From positions 62,001 through 126,000 of the forward strand of contig JBLWVL010000004.1 in assembly GCA_048268485.1 (NCBI GenBank): a stretch of 64,000 nt of DNA, read 5' to 3'. Position numbers and translations under genes: made by a program. Shown piece by piece: positions 8,545 through 17,085 of this stretch (position 1 is the stretch's first letter; the number at the start of each line of letters is the position of its first letter). The notes below the pieces were generated by a model. It was not told where the DNA came from and did no database searches. It saw only the letters and a list, made by a program, of their open reading frames with translations. The stretch is from Oceanospirillum sp048268485 (lineage in GTDB: Bacteria > Pseudomonadota > Gammaproteobacteria > Pseudomonadales > Halomonadaceae).

Positions 8545-9540
8545 ATGATTTTCAAAGCAAAAAAAATAAGAAGTAAGTTGCAGTATTTCGCTGTGACTAC
8601 TGTTTTGGCCTTTGGCGCAACAAATCTACAAGCAGCTGAATGGGATATGCCCACCCCTTACGGGGACACCAATTTCCATACCGTTAATATTACCCAGTTT
8701 GCCAATGATGTGCGTGAAGCCACCAACGGCGAACTGGACATTACTGTTCATAGCAGCGGCTCACTCATAAAACATGCCGATATAAAAAACTCAGTACGCC
8801 GAGGCTTAGTGCCTATTGGTGAAGTGATTATGTCGCGCCTTGCCAATGAAGACGCTCTATTTGAAGTTGATTCTGTCCCTTACCTGGCAAGTAACTACGA
8901 AGAAGCATGGAAATTATGGCAGGCCTCTAAAGGTATTCTTTCAGAGCGCCTTAAAAAACAACGCCTCATGCTACTGTTTGCTGTACCTTGGCCTCCTCAG
9001 GGTATATACACCAGCTTTCCTGTTGAAACAGGTGAAGAGTTACGCGGTGTAAAAATGCGCGCATACAACAAGTCCAGCGAGCAAATAGCAAACTTACTGG
9101 GTGCTCTACCCACTCAAGTTGAAGTGCCTGATATTCCTACCGCCTTTGGTACAGGTCGCGTCGATGCCATGATCACATCACCTTCTACCGGTGCAAATAC
9201 ACGTGCCTGGGATTACTTAACCGACTTTAATCATGCACAACTTTGGTTACCAAAAAACATGGTGATCATTAATGCTAAAGCATTTGATCGCTTATCAGAT
9301 GATGCAAAAGCAGCCGTTAAAGCCGCTGCAGAACGTGCAGAGAAACGAGGCTGGGAAGCAAGCAAACAAGAAACTGACGCTAAAATCGCGATTATGCGTG
9401 ATAACGGCATCCAAATTTCAAAACCTTCCGGCATTTTAACTCAGCGGTTAAGAGCAGTAAGCGAAACCATGACAGGAGAATGGTTAAAGCGTGCTGGTAA
9501 AGATGGTGTGACGCTACTTAAAGCGTATCAGGCTAACTAA
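8545..9540 (+). CDS. dctP: TRAP transporter substrate-binding protein (DctP family)
   Basis: Periplasmic receptor of a tripartite ATP-independent transporter. The start at ATG 8545 gives a standard Sec signal (basic MIFKAKKIRSK, hydrophobic core, cleavage after LQAA near residue 31) and has GGAG upstream; an ATG at 8491 would bury the signal peptide. The mature part shows the DctP fold, including GVKMRAYN with the conserved substrate-carboxylate-binding Arg. 331 residues. It heads dctPQM. Its position opposite pxpABC suggests 5-oxoproline (pyroglutamate) or a related acid as substrate; this is inferred from context only. The gene symbol denotes family, not C4-dicarboxylate specificity. Confidence 0.9.
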   Translation: MIFKAKKIRSKLQYFAVTTVLAFGATNLQAAEWDMPTPYGDTNFHTVNITQFANDVREATNGELDITVHSSGSLIKHADIKNSVRRGLVPIGEVIMSRLANEDALFEVDSVPYLASNYEEAWKLWQASKGILSERLKKQRLMLLFAVPWPPQGIYTSFPVETGEELRGVKMRAYNKSSEQIANLLGALPTQVEVPDIPTAFGTGRVDAMITSPSTGANTRAWDYLTDFNHAQLWLPKNMVIINAKAFDRLSDDAKAAVKAAAERAEKRGWEASKQETDAKIAIMRDNGIQISKPSGILTQRLRAVSETMTGEWLKRAGKDGVTLLKAYQAN

Positions 9541-9576
9541 TTCATCTGGTGTTTAACCCGCTGAGCAGGAGTGGCA

Positions 9577-10116
9577 ATGCGTAAAGTACTTAATAATTTA
9601 TATCGGTTAGGGGGCGTGCTTTCAGCCCTGCATTTAACTGCCATTATGCTGCTTATCGTGCTACAAGTGCTCGGTCGGGTGCTGGATAAAATATTGCTTT
9701 GGGTGGGTATTAATCCCTTGGGGCTACACCTGCCCGGTTTGGCAGAAATATCCGCTTTTCTACTACTCGGTGCGACTTTTTTTGGCTTGGCCTACACCTT
9801 TTGGCAGGGTGGGCACATTCGTGTAACGCTTATAATTCAACGTCTCCCTCCCTGTCTACAGCGTGGATTAGACTCACTTATGGCGTTCATTGCCATGATG
9901 ATTACCGGTTTTGCACTATGGTTTAGTGTTCTACTAACTCTCGATAGTTACGATTATGGCGACCTGTCTATCGGCATGGTGCCCGTGCCTTTATGGCTTC
10001 CACAAATGGGCATGTCCTTAGGTTTACTTTGGTTGTTAATTGCAGTCACCGATGCCTTTATTTCTTTGCTGAGTGGCCGTATCACTCAACTTGATACTGA
10101 CGCCCCGCAGGAGTAA
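9577..10116 (+). CDS. dctQ: TRAP transporter small membrane subunit (DctQ family)
   Basis: 179-residue inner-membrane protein with four predicted transmembrane helices, the hallmark of DctQ small permeases, and the loop FWQGGHIRV typical of the family. ATG 9577 is chosen over the GTG at 9571 because AGGAG overlaps that GTG and sits 5 nt before the ATG. Lies between dctP and dctM. Confidence 0.88.
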   Translation: MRKVLNNLYRLGGVLSALHLTAIMLLIVLQVLGRVLDKILLWVGINPLGLHLPGLAEISAFLLLGATFFGLAYTFWQGGHIRVTLIIQRLPPCLQRGLDSLMAFIAMMITGFALWFSVLLTLDSYDYGDLSIGMVPVPLWLPQMGMSLGLLWLLIAVTDAFISLLSGRITQLDTDAPQE

Positions 10117-10119
10117 TTG

Positions 10120-11424
10120 ATGGATATGATCTGGATGACACTCATCCTGCTAATCGTGCTATTAGCACTATTGGGCGTTGGTTTATGGGTTTCTTTTTCG
10201 CTGACAGCCATAGGCTGTATTGCGCTATTTTTCTTTAGTGGCATTCCTGTTGGCGATAGCTTGGCAACGGCTTTTTACAGTGCCGCTGTATCTTGGGAGC
10301 TGGCTGCTTTACCCATGTTTATTTGGATGGGTGAAGTGCTATTTCGCTCCCGGCTTTCCGAGGAGATGTTTCGCGGTATTGCCCCTTGGGTTGGTAAGAT
10401 ACCGGGGCGCTTATTACATACCAACATTGTTGGCTGTGGTATTTTTGCGGCTATTTCCGGGTCATCTGCTGCAACAGCAGCTACTATCGGCAAAATGACC
10501 ATCCCAGAACTTGATAGTCGCGGTTATAACAAAAACCAGGTATTAGGAACTTTAGCGGGTTCAGCGACTTTGGGCTTACTGATACCGCCTTCAATTATCT
10601 TAATTGTCTATGGAGTTGCTACCGAGCAATCTATTGCCCGCTTATTTGTCGCAGGCATTTTGCCTGGGCTGTTGCTCATGGCTCTCTTTGCCGGCTATGT
10701 CATTATTTGGTCTTTAATGAACCCACAAGGTGCACCAGCTGAGCAGTCTGAAACGTTATCTTTTGTAGAAAAGGTTAAGCGCAGCAAACCCCTGGTTCCC
10801 GTTTTCTTACTGATAGTGAGCGTAATTGGTTCCATTTATACCGGTTTAGCGTCACCGACGGAATCTGCCGCGGTTGGCGTTGCTTTAGCGCATTTATTGT
10901 CTATTCAATCAGGCTCTATGAATTGGAAAACCTTCCAATCCGCATTAATGGGCACAGTTAAAACATCATCAATGATCGCCTTTATTTTAGTCGGCGCTAG
11001 TTTCTTAACGACCTCCATGGGCTTTACGGGCATACCAAGAGAGCTGGCTACCTGGATAGACACACTGGCTTTATCACCTCAGATGCTGCTTGTTGCCCTT
11101 ACACTATTTTTTATTCTGCTTGGCTGCTTTTTAGACGGTATTTCTGTTGTTGTACTCACAACTTCCATTATTTTGCCCATGGTGCAAGCCGCTGGTATCG
11201 ATCCTCTTTGGTTCGGTATTTATCTGGTTATCGTGGTAGAAATGAGTCAAATAACACCGCCGGTAGGGTTTAACTTATTTGTGATCCAAGGATTAACAGG
11301 CGAGAATATACTCCGTGTTGCCTGGGCTGCTTTCCCTTATTTCCTGCTAATTTTAACATCGGTTATATTGATCACCATCTTTCCAGAAATTGTCACCTAC
11401 CTTCCAAGCCAGATGGGTAACTAA
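10120..11424 (+). CDS. dctM: TRAP transporter large permease (DctM family)
   Basis: 434-residue polytopic membrane protein forming the Na+-coupled transport channel. Typical DctM segments are GCGIFAAISGSSAATAATIG, LLIPPSIILIVYGVATEQSI, LASPTESAAVGV and EMSQITPPVGFNLFVIQ. Start at ATG 10120 with CAGGAG 6 nt upstream; the preceding TTG (10117) abuts the dctQ stop codon. Same operon as dctPQ. Confidence 0.94.
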   Translation: MDMIWMTLILLIVLLALLGVGLWVSFSLTAIGCIALFFFSGIPVGDSLATAFYSAAVSWELAALPMFIWMGEVLFRSRLSEEMFRGIAPWVGKIPGRLLHTNIVGCGIFAAISGSSAATAATIGKMTIPELDSRGYNKNQVLGTLAGSATLGLLIPPSIILIVYGVATEQSIARLFVAGILPGLLLMALFAGYVIIWSLMNPQGAPAEQSETLSFVEKVKRSKPLVPVFLLIVSVIGSIYTGLASPTESAAVGVALAHLLSIQSGSMNWKTFQSALMGTVKTSSMIAFILVGASFLTTSMGFTGIPRELATWIDTLALSPQMLLVALTLFFILLGCFLDGISVVVLTTSIILPMVQAAGIDPLWFGIYLVIVVEMSQITPPVGFNLFVIQGLTGENILRVAWAAFPYFLLILTSVILITIFPEIVTYLPSQMGN

Positions 11425-11454
11425 ACATTAAAACAAAAGTGAAAAGATCCGATT

Positions 11455-12015
11455 ATGAGTAAAAAGACAAGCAATCACTTTGATTCAGCTAATTTAGACA
11501 AGCCGGCTCGTAAAATTGGCCCGATTGTTTCATCAGCTCATTTGGCCTCTGGCCGTTCTAGCGAGCTCTCAGAGTTAGAGTTTGGATTAATTGTTGCTAG
11601 CCATGCTTTTAATCGCTGGATGATTCACTGCGCAAGCGCTGCGGGAATACCCGATATGAGCCACTTAGATGTCTTGGTGCTGCATAGCTCGAACCACCGC
11701 AGCCGTGCAAAAAAAGTATCTGATATCTGTATGGTATTGAATATTGAAGATACCCATACCGTCACTTACTCATTAAAAAAACTGCTTAAGCAAGAACTTG
11801 TTAAATCTGAAAAACGCGGCAAAGAAACCTTTTATTCGGTGACGGATAAGGGCGCGGCCCGCTGTAAGGCTTACAGCGAGGTGAGGGAAAACTGCTTAGT
11901 CGACTCACTTAAAACACTGGGCTTTGGTGAAGAGGATCTAGGCAAAGCCGCTGTATTATTACGGGGCATGTCAGGCTTGTATGATCAAGCGGCAAGGTCT
12001 GCCGCTTCACTTTAA
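11455..12015 (+). CDS. Winged-helix (MarR-like) transcriptional regulator
   Basis: 186-residue cytosolic protein with a winged helix-turn-helix core (about residues 60-140: VLNIEDTHTVTYSLKKLLKQELV then wing KRGKETFYSVTDKG). A 40-residue N-terminal extension lacks recognisable signals. It starts 30 nt after dctM and is likely the last gene of the TRAP operon, so it probably controls pxpABC and/or the transporter. Effector and operator are unknown. Confidence 0.78.
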   Translation: MSKKTSNHFDSANLDKPARKIGPIVSSAHLASGRSSELSELEFGLIVASHAFNRWMIHCASAAGIPDMSHLDVLVLHSSNHRSRAKKVSDICMVLNIEDTHTVTYSLKKLLKQELVKSEKRGKETFYSVTDKGAARCKAYSEVRENCLVDSLKTLGFGEEDLGKAAVLLRGMSGLYDQAARSAASL

Positions 12016-12091
12016 CTGGTTGATACGTTTGTTGACTGGCCAAAATTCAGCCCTTTAGTCAGCCGTAAAATAAAACTCCGTATCAAGCGCT

Positions 12092-12119
12092 CAAAAAAAA
12101 CCGCCCTATAATGGGCGGA
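12092..12119 (-). terminator. Rho-independent terminator
   Basis: Stem CCGCCC/GGGCGG with a 6-nt loop; on the reverse strand it is followed by eight T. It ends the rpmE2-rpmJ2 transcript about 110 nt past rpmJ2. The forward side (ATAATTT) is weaker but could also help stop the TRAP operon. Confidence 0.75.
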
Positions 12120-12229
12120 TAATTTAGATTGAGCGGTTTTCAAAAAATCATGACTTAAACGTAAACACTTCAGCGGCCCGCTCAGGGCTTTCGCTTCTCT
12201 GCACGGGAAGTGCATACCCATAAAGCTAT

Positions 12230-12373
12230 TCAGCGCGATTTTTTAGCACTCCCCTGGCGGGCTTTAAAACGTGGGTTACTTTTACAGATAACATAAAGGC
12301 GCCCCCTACGTTTAACTATCTGGCAGTCCGGGTGACGTAGCTTGGCTGTTTTTAATGAGCTGAGTACCTGCAT
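12230..12373 (-). CDS. rpmJ2: Ribosomal protein L36, type B (zinc-independent paralogue)
   Basis: A 47-residue gene read directly from the reverse strand, beginning MQVLSSLKTAKLRHPDCQIV and containing RRGRLYVICKSNPRFKARQG. It matches the alternative L36 (YkgO) rather than zinc-binding L36, which carries a C-x2-C...C...H site; here only the two Cys in DCQIV and VICK remain. SD AGGAT precedes the ATG. It follows rpmE2 by 47 nt in a Zur-type operon. Under zinc starvation such paralogues replace zinc-loaded L31/L36 and release zinc from ribosomes. Confidence 0.92.
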   Translation of the reverse strand: MQVLSSLKTAKLRHPDCQIVKRRGRLYVICKSNPRFKARQGSAKKSR

Positions 12374-12420
12374 AGATCCATCCTAGAATGACATTACACA
12401 AAAAGTCTTGGCAAAAGCTA

Positions 12421-12684
12421 TCAATCAGCCTTTTTTAAGCCACGATTTCCAAAACGCTGCTTAAATCGCGCCACACGCCCCTCACTACTGACTTTATGCT
12501 GCTCACCGGTATAAGCTGGGTGAGATGCACTGGAAACATCCAGGTTATACAAGGGATAAGTTTTGCCATCCTCCCAGACAATGGTTTCACTTGGTTTGCA
12601 CGTTGAGCGAATACGAAACGTTTTACCGCAGCTGCCGTCCCGAAACACAACATAATCGTAATCCGGGTGAATATTCTTTTTCAT
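12421..12684 (-). CDS. rpmE2: Ribosomal protein L31, type B (zinc-independent paralogue)
   Basis: 87 residues beginning MKKNIHPDYDYVVFRDGS, with YPLYNLDVSSASHPAYTG, the type B L31 (YkgM) signature. It lacks the N-terminal zinc-binding CxxC of type A. Start chosen at ATG 12684, matching the family; another ATG two codons up (12690) is also near the AGGAT SD. First gene of a two-gene operon with rpmJ2 and preceded by a Zur-like palindrome, so it is expected to be induced when zinc is scarce. Confidence 0.93.
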   Translation of the reverse strand: MKKNIHPDYDYVVFRDGSCGKTFRIRSTCKPSETIVWEDGKTYPLYNLDVSSASHPAYTGEQHKVSSEGRVARFKQRFGNRGLKKAD

Positions 12685-12714
12685 GATCATTTATCCTGAT
12701 GGCTACAAATAATA

Positions 12715-12729
12715 TGTTACAACATAACA
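12715..12729. promoter_or_regulatory. Zur box
   Basis: TGTTACAACATAACA is an imperfect palindrome with TGTTA/TAACA arms, close to the gammaproteobacterial Zur consensus (TGTTATANTATAACA type). It starts 31 nt upstream of the rpmE2 start codon, where Zur would block transcription when zinc is plentiful. Confidence 0.75.
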
Positions 12730-12904
12730 TTAAATGCAAATGAAAACAATTATCACTTGCTGGTATTATTATTTTGTACTAGGTTTTGATCAGAAAAAAT
12801 CATCCGATTACTTGACGCACAACAAGTATAAGCAACAACTAAACAACAAAACTCCTCTAGAATGTAAGTAAACCAAAGGACAGGCTTAGACTTAAAGCCG
12901 GTTC

Positions 12905-12928
12905 TTAGGGCATGACCTTATGGCCTAA
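12905..12928 (+). other. Hairpin in the 5' region of the 12946 gene
   Basis: TTAGGGCAT and ATGGCCTAA pair over nine positions with one G-G mismatch around a 6-nt loop. It ends just before the SD ACGGAG, so it could influence ribosome access. The 255-nt gap 12691-12945 otherwise holds only the Zur region and AT-rich promoter sequence. Confidence 0.35.
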
Positions 12929-12945
12929 TTACGGAGATCGCAGTC

Positions 12946-13257
12946 ATGGCAAATCAATTCCTTTCCGACTTTTCATTATTCACGGGGGTTATTCCCCAAC
13001 CTGCTCCGGTGCAAAAGGTGCAGCAGCACTGGCTTGATGGAGTAAATAATCTCGTCAATCTGGAGTTAGAAGCAATGATGGAATACAACCATCTCTGGTT
13101 CGATCTGTGGCAGGATTGCGCAACATCTGATCCATCGGAGTGTCATCAGCACTTTATCGATCATTGGGAAGATCATCACAAGCTGCTGATCAACCATCAG
13201 AAACGTCGTGAAGCCGCCATGAATGAGTGGAAAGAGCATATCGAAGAAGTGCTTTGA
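12946..13257 (+). CDS. Small helical protein, possibly phasin-like
   Basis: 103 residues, no signal peptide and no membrane segment. It is rich in Trp, His, Glu and Lys, and residues 25-100 look like continuous amphipathic helix. Family membership was not recognised with certainty; size and helical character recall phasins (polyhydroxyalkanoate granule proteins), but no PHA genes are nearby. SD ACGGAG precedes the ATG, and a strong terminator follows, so it appears to be an isolated, independently expressed gene. Confidence 0.65.
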   Translation: MANQFLSDFSLFTGVIPQPAPVQKVQQHWLDGVNNLVNLELEAMMEYNHLWFDLWQDCATSDPSECHQHFIDHWEDHHKLLINHQKRREAAMNEWKEHIEEVL

Positions 13258-13322
13258 TCTGCTGAAAGTCAAAACAGCGTCAAAGGCTTGAGGCTTCCCG
13301 GATCAACAGAACGTCTTCAAAC

Positions 13323-13358
13323 AAAAGCGGCCATCACTGTTCAGTGATGGCCGCTTTT
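13323..13358. terminator. Bidirectional terminator between 12946 gene and cysN
   Basis: Perfect stem AAAAGCGGCCATCACT / AGTGATGGCCGCTTTT around GTTC. T runs on both strands let it end both the forward small gene and the reverse cysDN operon. Confidence 0.9.
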
Positions 13359-13400
13359 TATTTCCGGTTTGATAACTGAAGAAAGTGCCCTGAAAGAAGA

Positions 13401-14822
13401 CTACTTCAGCAATTCGCTGATATCTTTCGCTTCCCAGTGCGGGAAGTGTTTACGGATAAGTCCGTTCAGTTCCAGTTCAAAGGCACTGATTGGGCCTGCC
13501 GCAGTCTGTACTCCGGCTTCTGCTACGTCTTCAATCATACCGGCACCTACCGTCACATTACTCAGGCGATCCACAACGATAAAGCTACCGGTAAACTTGC
13601 TGGATTTGTAAGCATCGAATACCACAGGAGCCGTCAGTTCAACCGTTACCAGAGCGATACCGTTCAGCGGCAACTCACGGGCATCAGATTTTTCCATGGT
13701 ATTCACATCAATCTGATGCTCAATGTGCGTCACATAACCACTGGTGAAGTGAGTTCCAACCTTAAAGCTATACTGCTTACCCAATTCCAGGGGCGCCTCG
13801 TGCATCCAGACCAGATGCGCACTAAAACTGTTGCTTACTTTTGCTTCCTGACCGGTTTCCACCAGCACATCGCCGCGGGAGATATCGATCTCATCGTTCA
13901 GCGTTACCGTTACGGCCTGGCCTGGCTGCGCCTGTTCCAGATCTCCATCAAAAGTGACGATGGATTTAACCGTACTGGTTTTGCCGGAAGGCAGTGCTGT
14001 AACCGACTGGCCTTTCTTAACCAGGCCCGCGGCAACGGTGCCGCAGAAGCCCCGGAAATCCAGGTTCGGGCGATTCACATACTGTACCGGAAAGCGCAGG
14101 CTCTCCAGTGCGATATCGTGATTCACCTCCACGTTTTCCAGAATATCCATCAGCGGAGCTTCGGTGTACCAAGGCATCAGCTCGCTGTTGTTGGTTACAT
14201 TTTCACCCTTCAGGGCAGAAACCGGCACAAACCGGATATCCGGCAGATTCAGATCTTTAGCAAATGCTTTATAGTCCGCCACGATCTCGTCATAACGGGC
14301 CTGGGAGTAATCCACCAGATCCATTTTATTGACGGCAACGATCACATGCTTAATACCCAACAAAGAGGCAATAAAGCTATGACGGCGGGTCTGAGTCAGT
14401 ACGCCGTGACGGGCGTCGATCAGAATAATCGCCAGCGATGCAGTAGAAGCACCAGTCGCCATATTACGGGTATACTGCTCATGCCCCGGCGTATCAGCAA
14501 TGATGAACTTACGCTTCTCAGTGGAAAAATAGCGGTACGCCACATCGATGGTAATCCCCTGCTCACGCTCAGACTGTAAACCATCCACCAGCAACGCCAG
14601 ATCGATCTCTTCACCGGTTGTGCCGCTCTTTTTACTGTCACGGCTAATCGCCGCCAGTTGATCTTCATAGATCATTTTAGAGTCATGTAGTAAACGGCCA
14701 ATCAGAGTACTTTTACCATCATCCACACTACCGCAGGTGATAAAACGCAGCAGGTCTTTATGTTCATGTTGTTTCAGATACGCTTCAATATCTTCCGCAA
14801 TCAGATCGGATTGGTGAGACAT
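13401..14822 (-). CDS. cysN: Sulfate adenylyltransferase subunit 1 (GTPase)
   Basis: GTP-driven regulatory subunit of ATP sulfurylase, which makes adenylyl-sulfate in assimilatory sulfate reduction. EF-Tu-like GTPase motifs: GSVDDGKS, DTPGHEQY and NKMD, then two beta-barrel domains. At 473 residues it is a stand-alone CysN; there is no fused APS kinase (CysC) domain and no cysC adjacent. Second gene of cysDN. Confidence 0.96.
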   Translation of the reverse strand: MSHQSDLIAEDIEAYLKQHEHKDLLRFITCGSVDDGKSTLIGRLLHDSKMIYEDQLAAISRDSKKSGTTGEEIDLALLVDGLQSEREQGITIDVAYRYFSTEKRKFIIADTPGHEQYTRNMATGASTASLAIILIDARHGVLTQTRRHSFIASLLGIKHVIVAVNKMDLVDYSQARYDEIVADYKAFAKDLNLPDIRFVPVSALKGENVTNNSELMPWYTEAPLMDILENVEVNHDIALESLRFPVQYVNRPNLDFRGFCGTVAAGLVKKGQSVTALPSGKTSTVKSIVTFDGDLEQAQPGQAVTVTLNDEIDISRGDVLVETGQEAKVSNSFSAHLVWMHEAPLELGKQYSFKVGTHFTSGYVTHIEHQIDVNTMEKSDARELPLNGIALVTVELTAPVVFDAYKSSKFTGSFIVVDRLSNVTVGAGMIEDVAEAGVQTAAGPISAFELELNGLIRKHFPHWEAKDISELLK

Positions 14823-14924
14823 TTTGTGTCCTCTATAGGCTTGAGGCTGACCAGTTCACTGAACGTCTCAGCCCCAACTTAATATTCTTTATCAGATCCG
14901 CGAACCGGGCGGCCTGACGCTCGC

Positions 14925-14961
14925 ATTGTCGGATGGCGCCTGCGGCTTATCCGACCTACGG
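14925..14961. repeat. REP-like palindromic element between cysD and cysN
   Basis: The stretch starts ATTGTCGGATGG and ends CTTATCCGACCTACGG, with arms GTCGGAT/ATCCGAC around an imperfect GC-rich centre. The layout and terminal CCTACGG strongly resemble enterobacterial REP/BIME units. It lies inside the cysD-cysN spacer, where REP elements typically protect upstream mRNA or damp downstream expression. Confidence 0.55.
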
Positions 14962-14988
14962 GTAAACGCATTTCGCTACCGTCAGATC

Positions 14989-15900
14989 TTAGAAATAGCC
15001 TTCGCGCTTTTTCTCTTCCATGGAACCGGTGCCATCGTGGTCGATCACCCGGCCCTGACGTTCGGAAGTCGTGGTCAGCAGCATCTCCTGAATAATATCC
15101 GGCAGGGTTGCTGCGGTTGATTCCACGGCACCCGTCAGTGGGTAACAACCCAGGGTACGGAAACGCACAGAACGCATCTCTGGCTTCTCATCTTCAGCCA
15201 GTGGCATGCGGTCATCATCAACCATAATCAGGGTGCCATCACGCTCAACCACGGGGCGTTCTGCTGAGTAGTACAAGGGCACAATCGGAATTGATTCCAG
15301 ATAGATATATTGCCAGATATCCAGCTCGGTCCAATTGGACAGCGGGAATACACGGATCGACTCGTCTTTATTGACCTTGCCGTTAAACAGGTTCCACAGT
15401 TCAGGACGCTGATTTTTCGGATCCCAACGGTGGAATTTGTCACGGAATGAGTAAACACGCTCTTTCGCGCGGGACTTCTCTTCGTCACGACGTGCCCCAC
15501 CGAAAGCAGCATCAAAGCGGTACTTGTTCAGTGCCTGCTTCAGAGCATCGGTTTTCATCACGTCGGTGTACTTGCGGCTGCCGTGATCAAACGGGTTGAT
15601 ATTCGCTGCTCGACCTTCCTCGTTGGTATGAACGATCAGGTCCATACCGGCTTCCTTCGCCATCTTGTCCCGGAACTCGATCATCTCACGGAATTTCCAC
15701 GTGGTATCAACGTGCATCAGAGGAAACGGCGGCGTACCCGGGTAGAAGGCTTTACGGGCCAGATGCAGCATTACCGCAGAGTCTTTACCGATGGAATACA
15801 GCATTACCGGATTATCAAACTCAGCAGCTACTTCCCGAATGATGTGGATGCTCTCGGCTTCCAGCTGTTTCAGGTGAGTCAGGCGTTCGGGCGATATCAT
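14989..15900 (-). CDS. cysD: Sulfate adenylyltransferase subunit 2
   Basis: Catalytic subunit of ATP sulfurylase, of the PAPS-reductase/ATP-pyrophosphatase fold. PP-loop-type motif YSIGKDSAVMLHLARKAF, then HVDTTWKF, FGGARRDEEKSRAKER and FPLSNWTELDIWQYI. 303 residues, full length. Transcribed before cysN; the REP-like element lies in the 166-nt spacer. Confidence 0.96.
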   Translation of the reverse strand: MISPERLTHLKQLEAESIHIIREVAAEFDNPVMLYSIGKDSAVMLHLARKAFYPGTPPFPLMHVDTTWKFREMIEFRDKMAKEAGMDLIVHTNEEGRAANINPFDHGSRKYTDVMKTDALKQALNKYRFDAAFGGARRDEEKSRAKERVYSFRDKFHRWDPKNQRPELWNLFNGKVNKDESIRVFPLSNWTELDIWQYIYLESIPIVPLYYSAERPVVERDGTLIMVDDDRMPLAEDEKPEMRSVRFRTLGCYPLTGAVESTAATLPDIIQEMLLTTTSERQGRVIDHDGTGSMEEKKREGYF

Positions 15901-16214
15901 CGTTGTGATCCACTCCTGCTAAAGGTCATAAGCAAGCCCAGCAACAGCGGGCTTTTAAGTCAAAATCTGTGTCTGTGATTGCAGACTGAACCGGTTTGCG
16001 GGTTAAGCAAAATGCTGTGACCAGCAAAAAGCTGCAGCGATCCCAGTAGGTGCAATTTTAATAGGTGTAGTTAAAACGGAATCTTTAATTACGTCAAATT
16101 ATTTAAAATCATTGATTGATAACTTTTTGATATAAAGAATTCAATACATAAGGATCCCTGCAACAGCTGCTTCCCGATACCAGAAGCATAATCCTTTAAT
16201 GACCATGCAGGCAT
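15901..16214. other. Non-coding interval upstream of cysD
   Basis: 314 nt without a supportable gene. It contains a small imperfect hairpin AAGCCC/GGGCTT at 15934-15954 and an AT-rich stretch near 16080-16145 that probably holds the cysD promoter. No clear CysB site could be assigned by eye. Confidence 0.4.
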
Positions 16215-17018
16215 CTAAGTAAACCGGCAGTGCAATAAGCGCTCAATCCAACTTGTCACTAACCCATCATCCGACAACTGCAGACAACGGTAACCGGGCG
16301 CTAAGTCACTCAGCTCAAAACCATTAATATCAGCAGTGAACTGGATACTGGTTGCCGGAGAAGCCAAAAGAGCCAAGCCATTACGCTCAATCTGCTGCTC
16401 CTGATGCACGTGCCCGCAGATCACAGCTTTTACTCTCGGCTGCACACTCAGCGTCTGCCAGAGCCAGCCTCTATCCATCAATGGAATGCTATCGATACCC
16501 GCCACTTGTTCAGGTGCGGCCAGTTCAGAATAGAAAAGCCCCTGACGCCCAGGCCCTACCAGTAAGGGCTGATGATGTACCGCAACAACCTGATAACGGG
16601 CTTCAGGTTCTGCCAGCATCGTCAGAAGCATCTGTCGCTCAGGTTCGGCTAACTCACCGTGAGGATGTCCGGAATTGGAGTTCAGTAACAGCCACTGCCA
16701 GTCACCTGCCACCACTGAGAGCTCCGGCACTTTATACTCTGCCATAAGCTCTGGCTGGTCATGGTTTCCGGGAATCCACTGCCAACGGCTACCGGTCTGA
16801 TCCATACGTTCCGCCAGCATTCGGTAAACCAGCCGGGCCGCCTCCGGTGTATGATCCTGGCAGAGGTCTCCGGTGAGCAGATAGAGATCAGGCTGACCGT
16901 CGCAGGCGATCTGCGCCAGCAAGTGGTTAAGATTGCGCCAGGGATTCTGTCCCTTAAAGTCCCGTTTTATATCGGCAAGCAGATGCAGGTCGGTAAGCTG
17001 GATAACAGAAACAGACAT
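16215..17018 (-). CDS. cpdA: 3',5'-cyclic-AMP phosphodiesterase (class III metallophosphoesterase)
   Basis: Hydrolyses cAMP to AMP with two metal ions. Motifs in order: QLTDLHLLAD, LLTGDLCQD, PGNHDQPE, AVHHQP and CGHVHQ, the full calcineurin-like set. Start at ATG 17018 (MSVSVIQLTDLHL, AGGATA upstream); a TTG ten codons earlier is less likely. 267 residues. The cpdA-DUF1249-nudF order is conserved in gammaproteobacteria (compare cpdA-yqiB-nudF in E. coli). Confidence 0.88.
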   Translation of the reverse strand: MSVSVIQLTDLHLLADIKRDFKGQNPWRNLNHLLAQIACDGQPDLYLLTGDLCQDHTPEAARLVYRMLAERMDQTGSRWQWIPGNHDQPELMAEYKVPELSVVAGDWQWLLLNSNSGHPHGELAEPERQMLLTMLAEPEARYQVVAVHHQPLLVGPGRQGLFYSELAAPEQVAGIDSIPLMDRGWLWQTLSVQPRVKAVICGHVHQEQQIERNGLALLASPATSIQFTADINGFELSDLAPGYRCLQLSDDGLVTSWIERLLHCRFT

Positions 17019-17085
17019 TACGGATGGATATCCTGAGCAAGAGAACAAAAAGCAGGCTTCCGGCGTAAGAGATAGAAGCCCATCA

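Noticed and set aside
12012..12221. 69-residue reverse frame below rpmJ2
   Set aside because: It contains the terminator hairpin and has no recognisable family or SD.
13437..14579. 380-residue open frame antisense to cysN
   Set aside because: Shadow of the conserved cysN gene; no family features and no SD.
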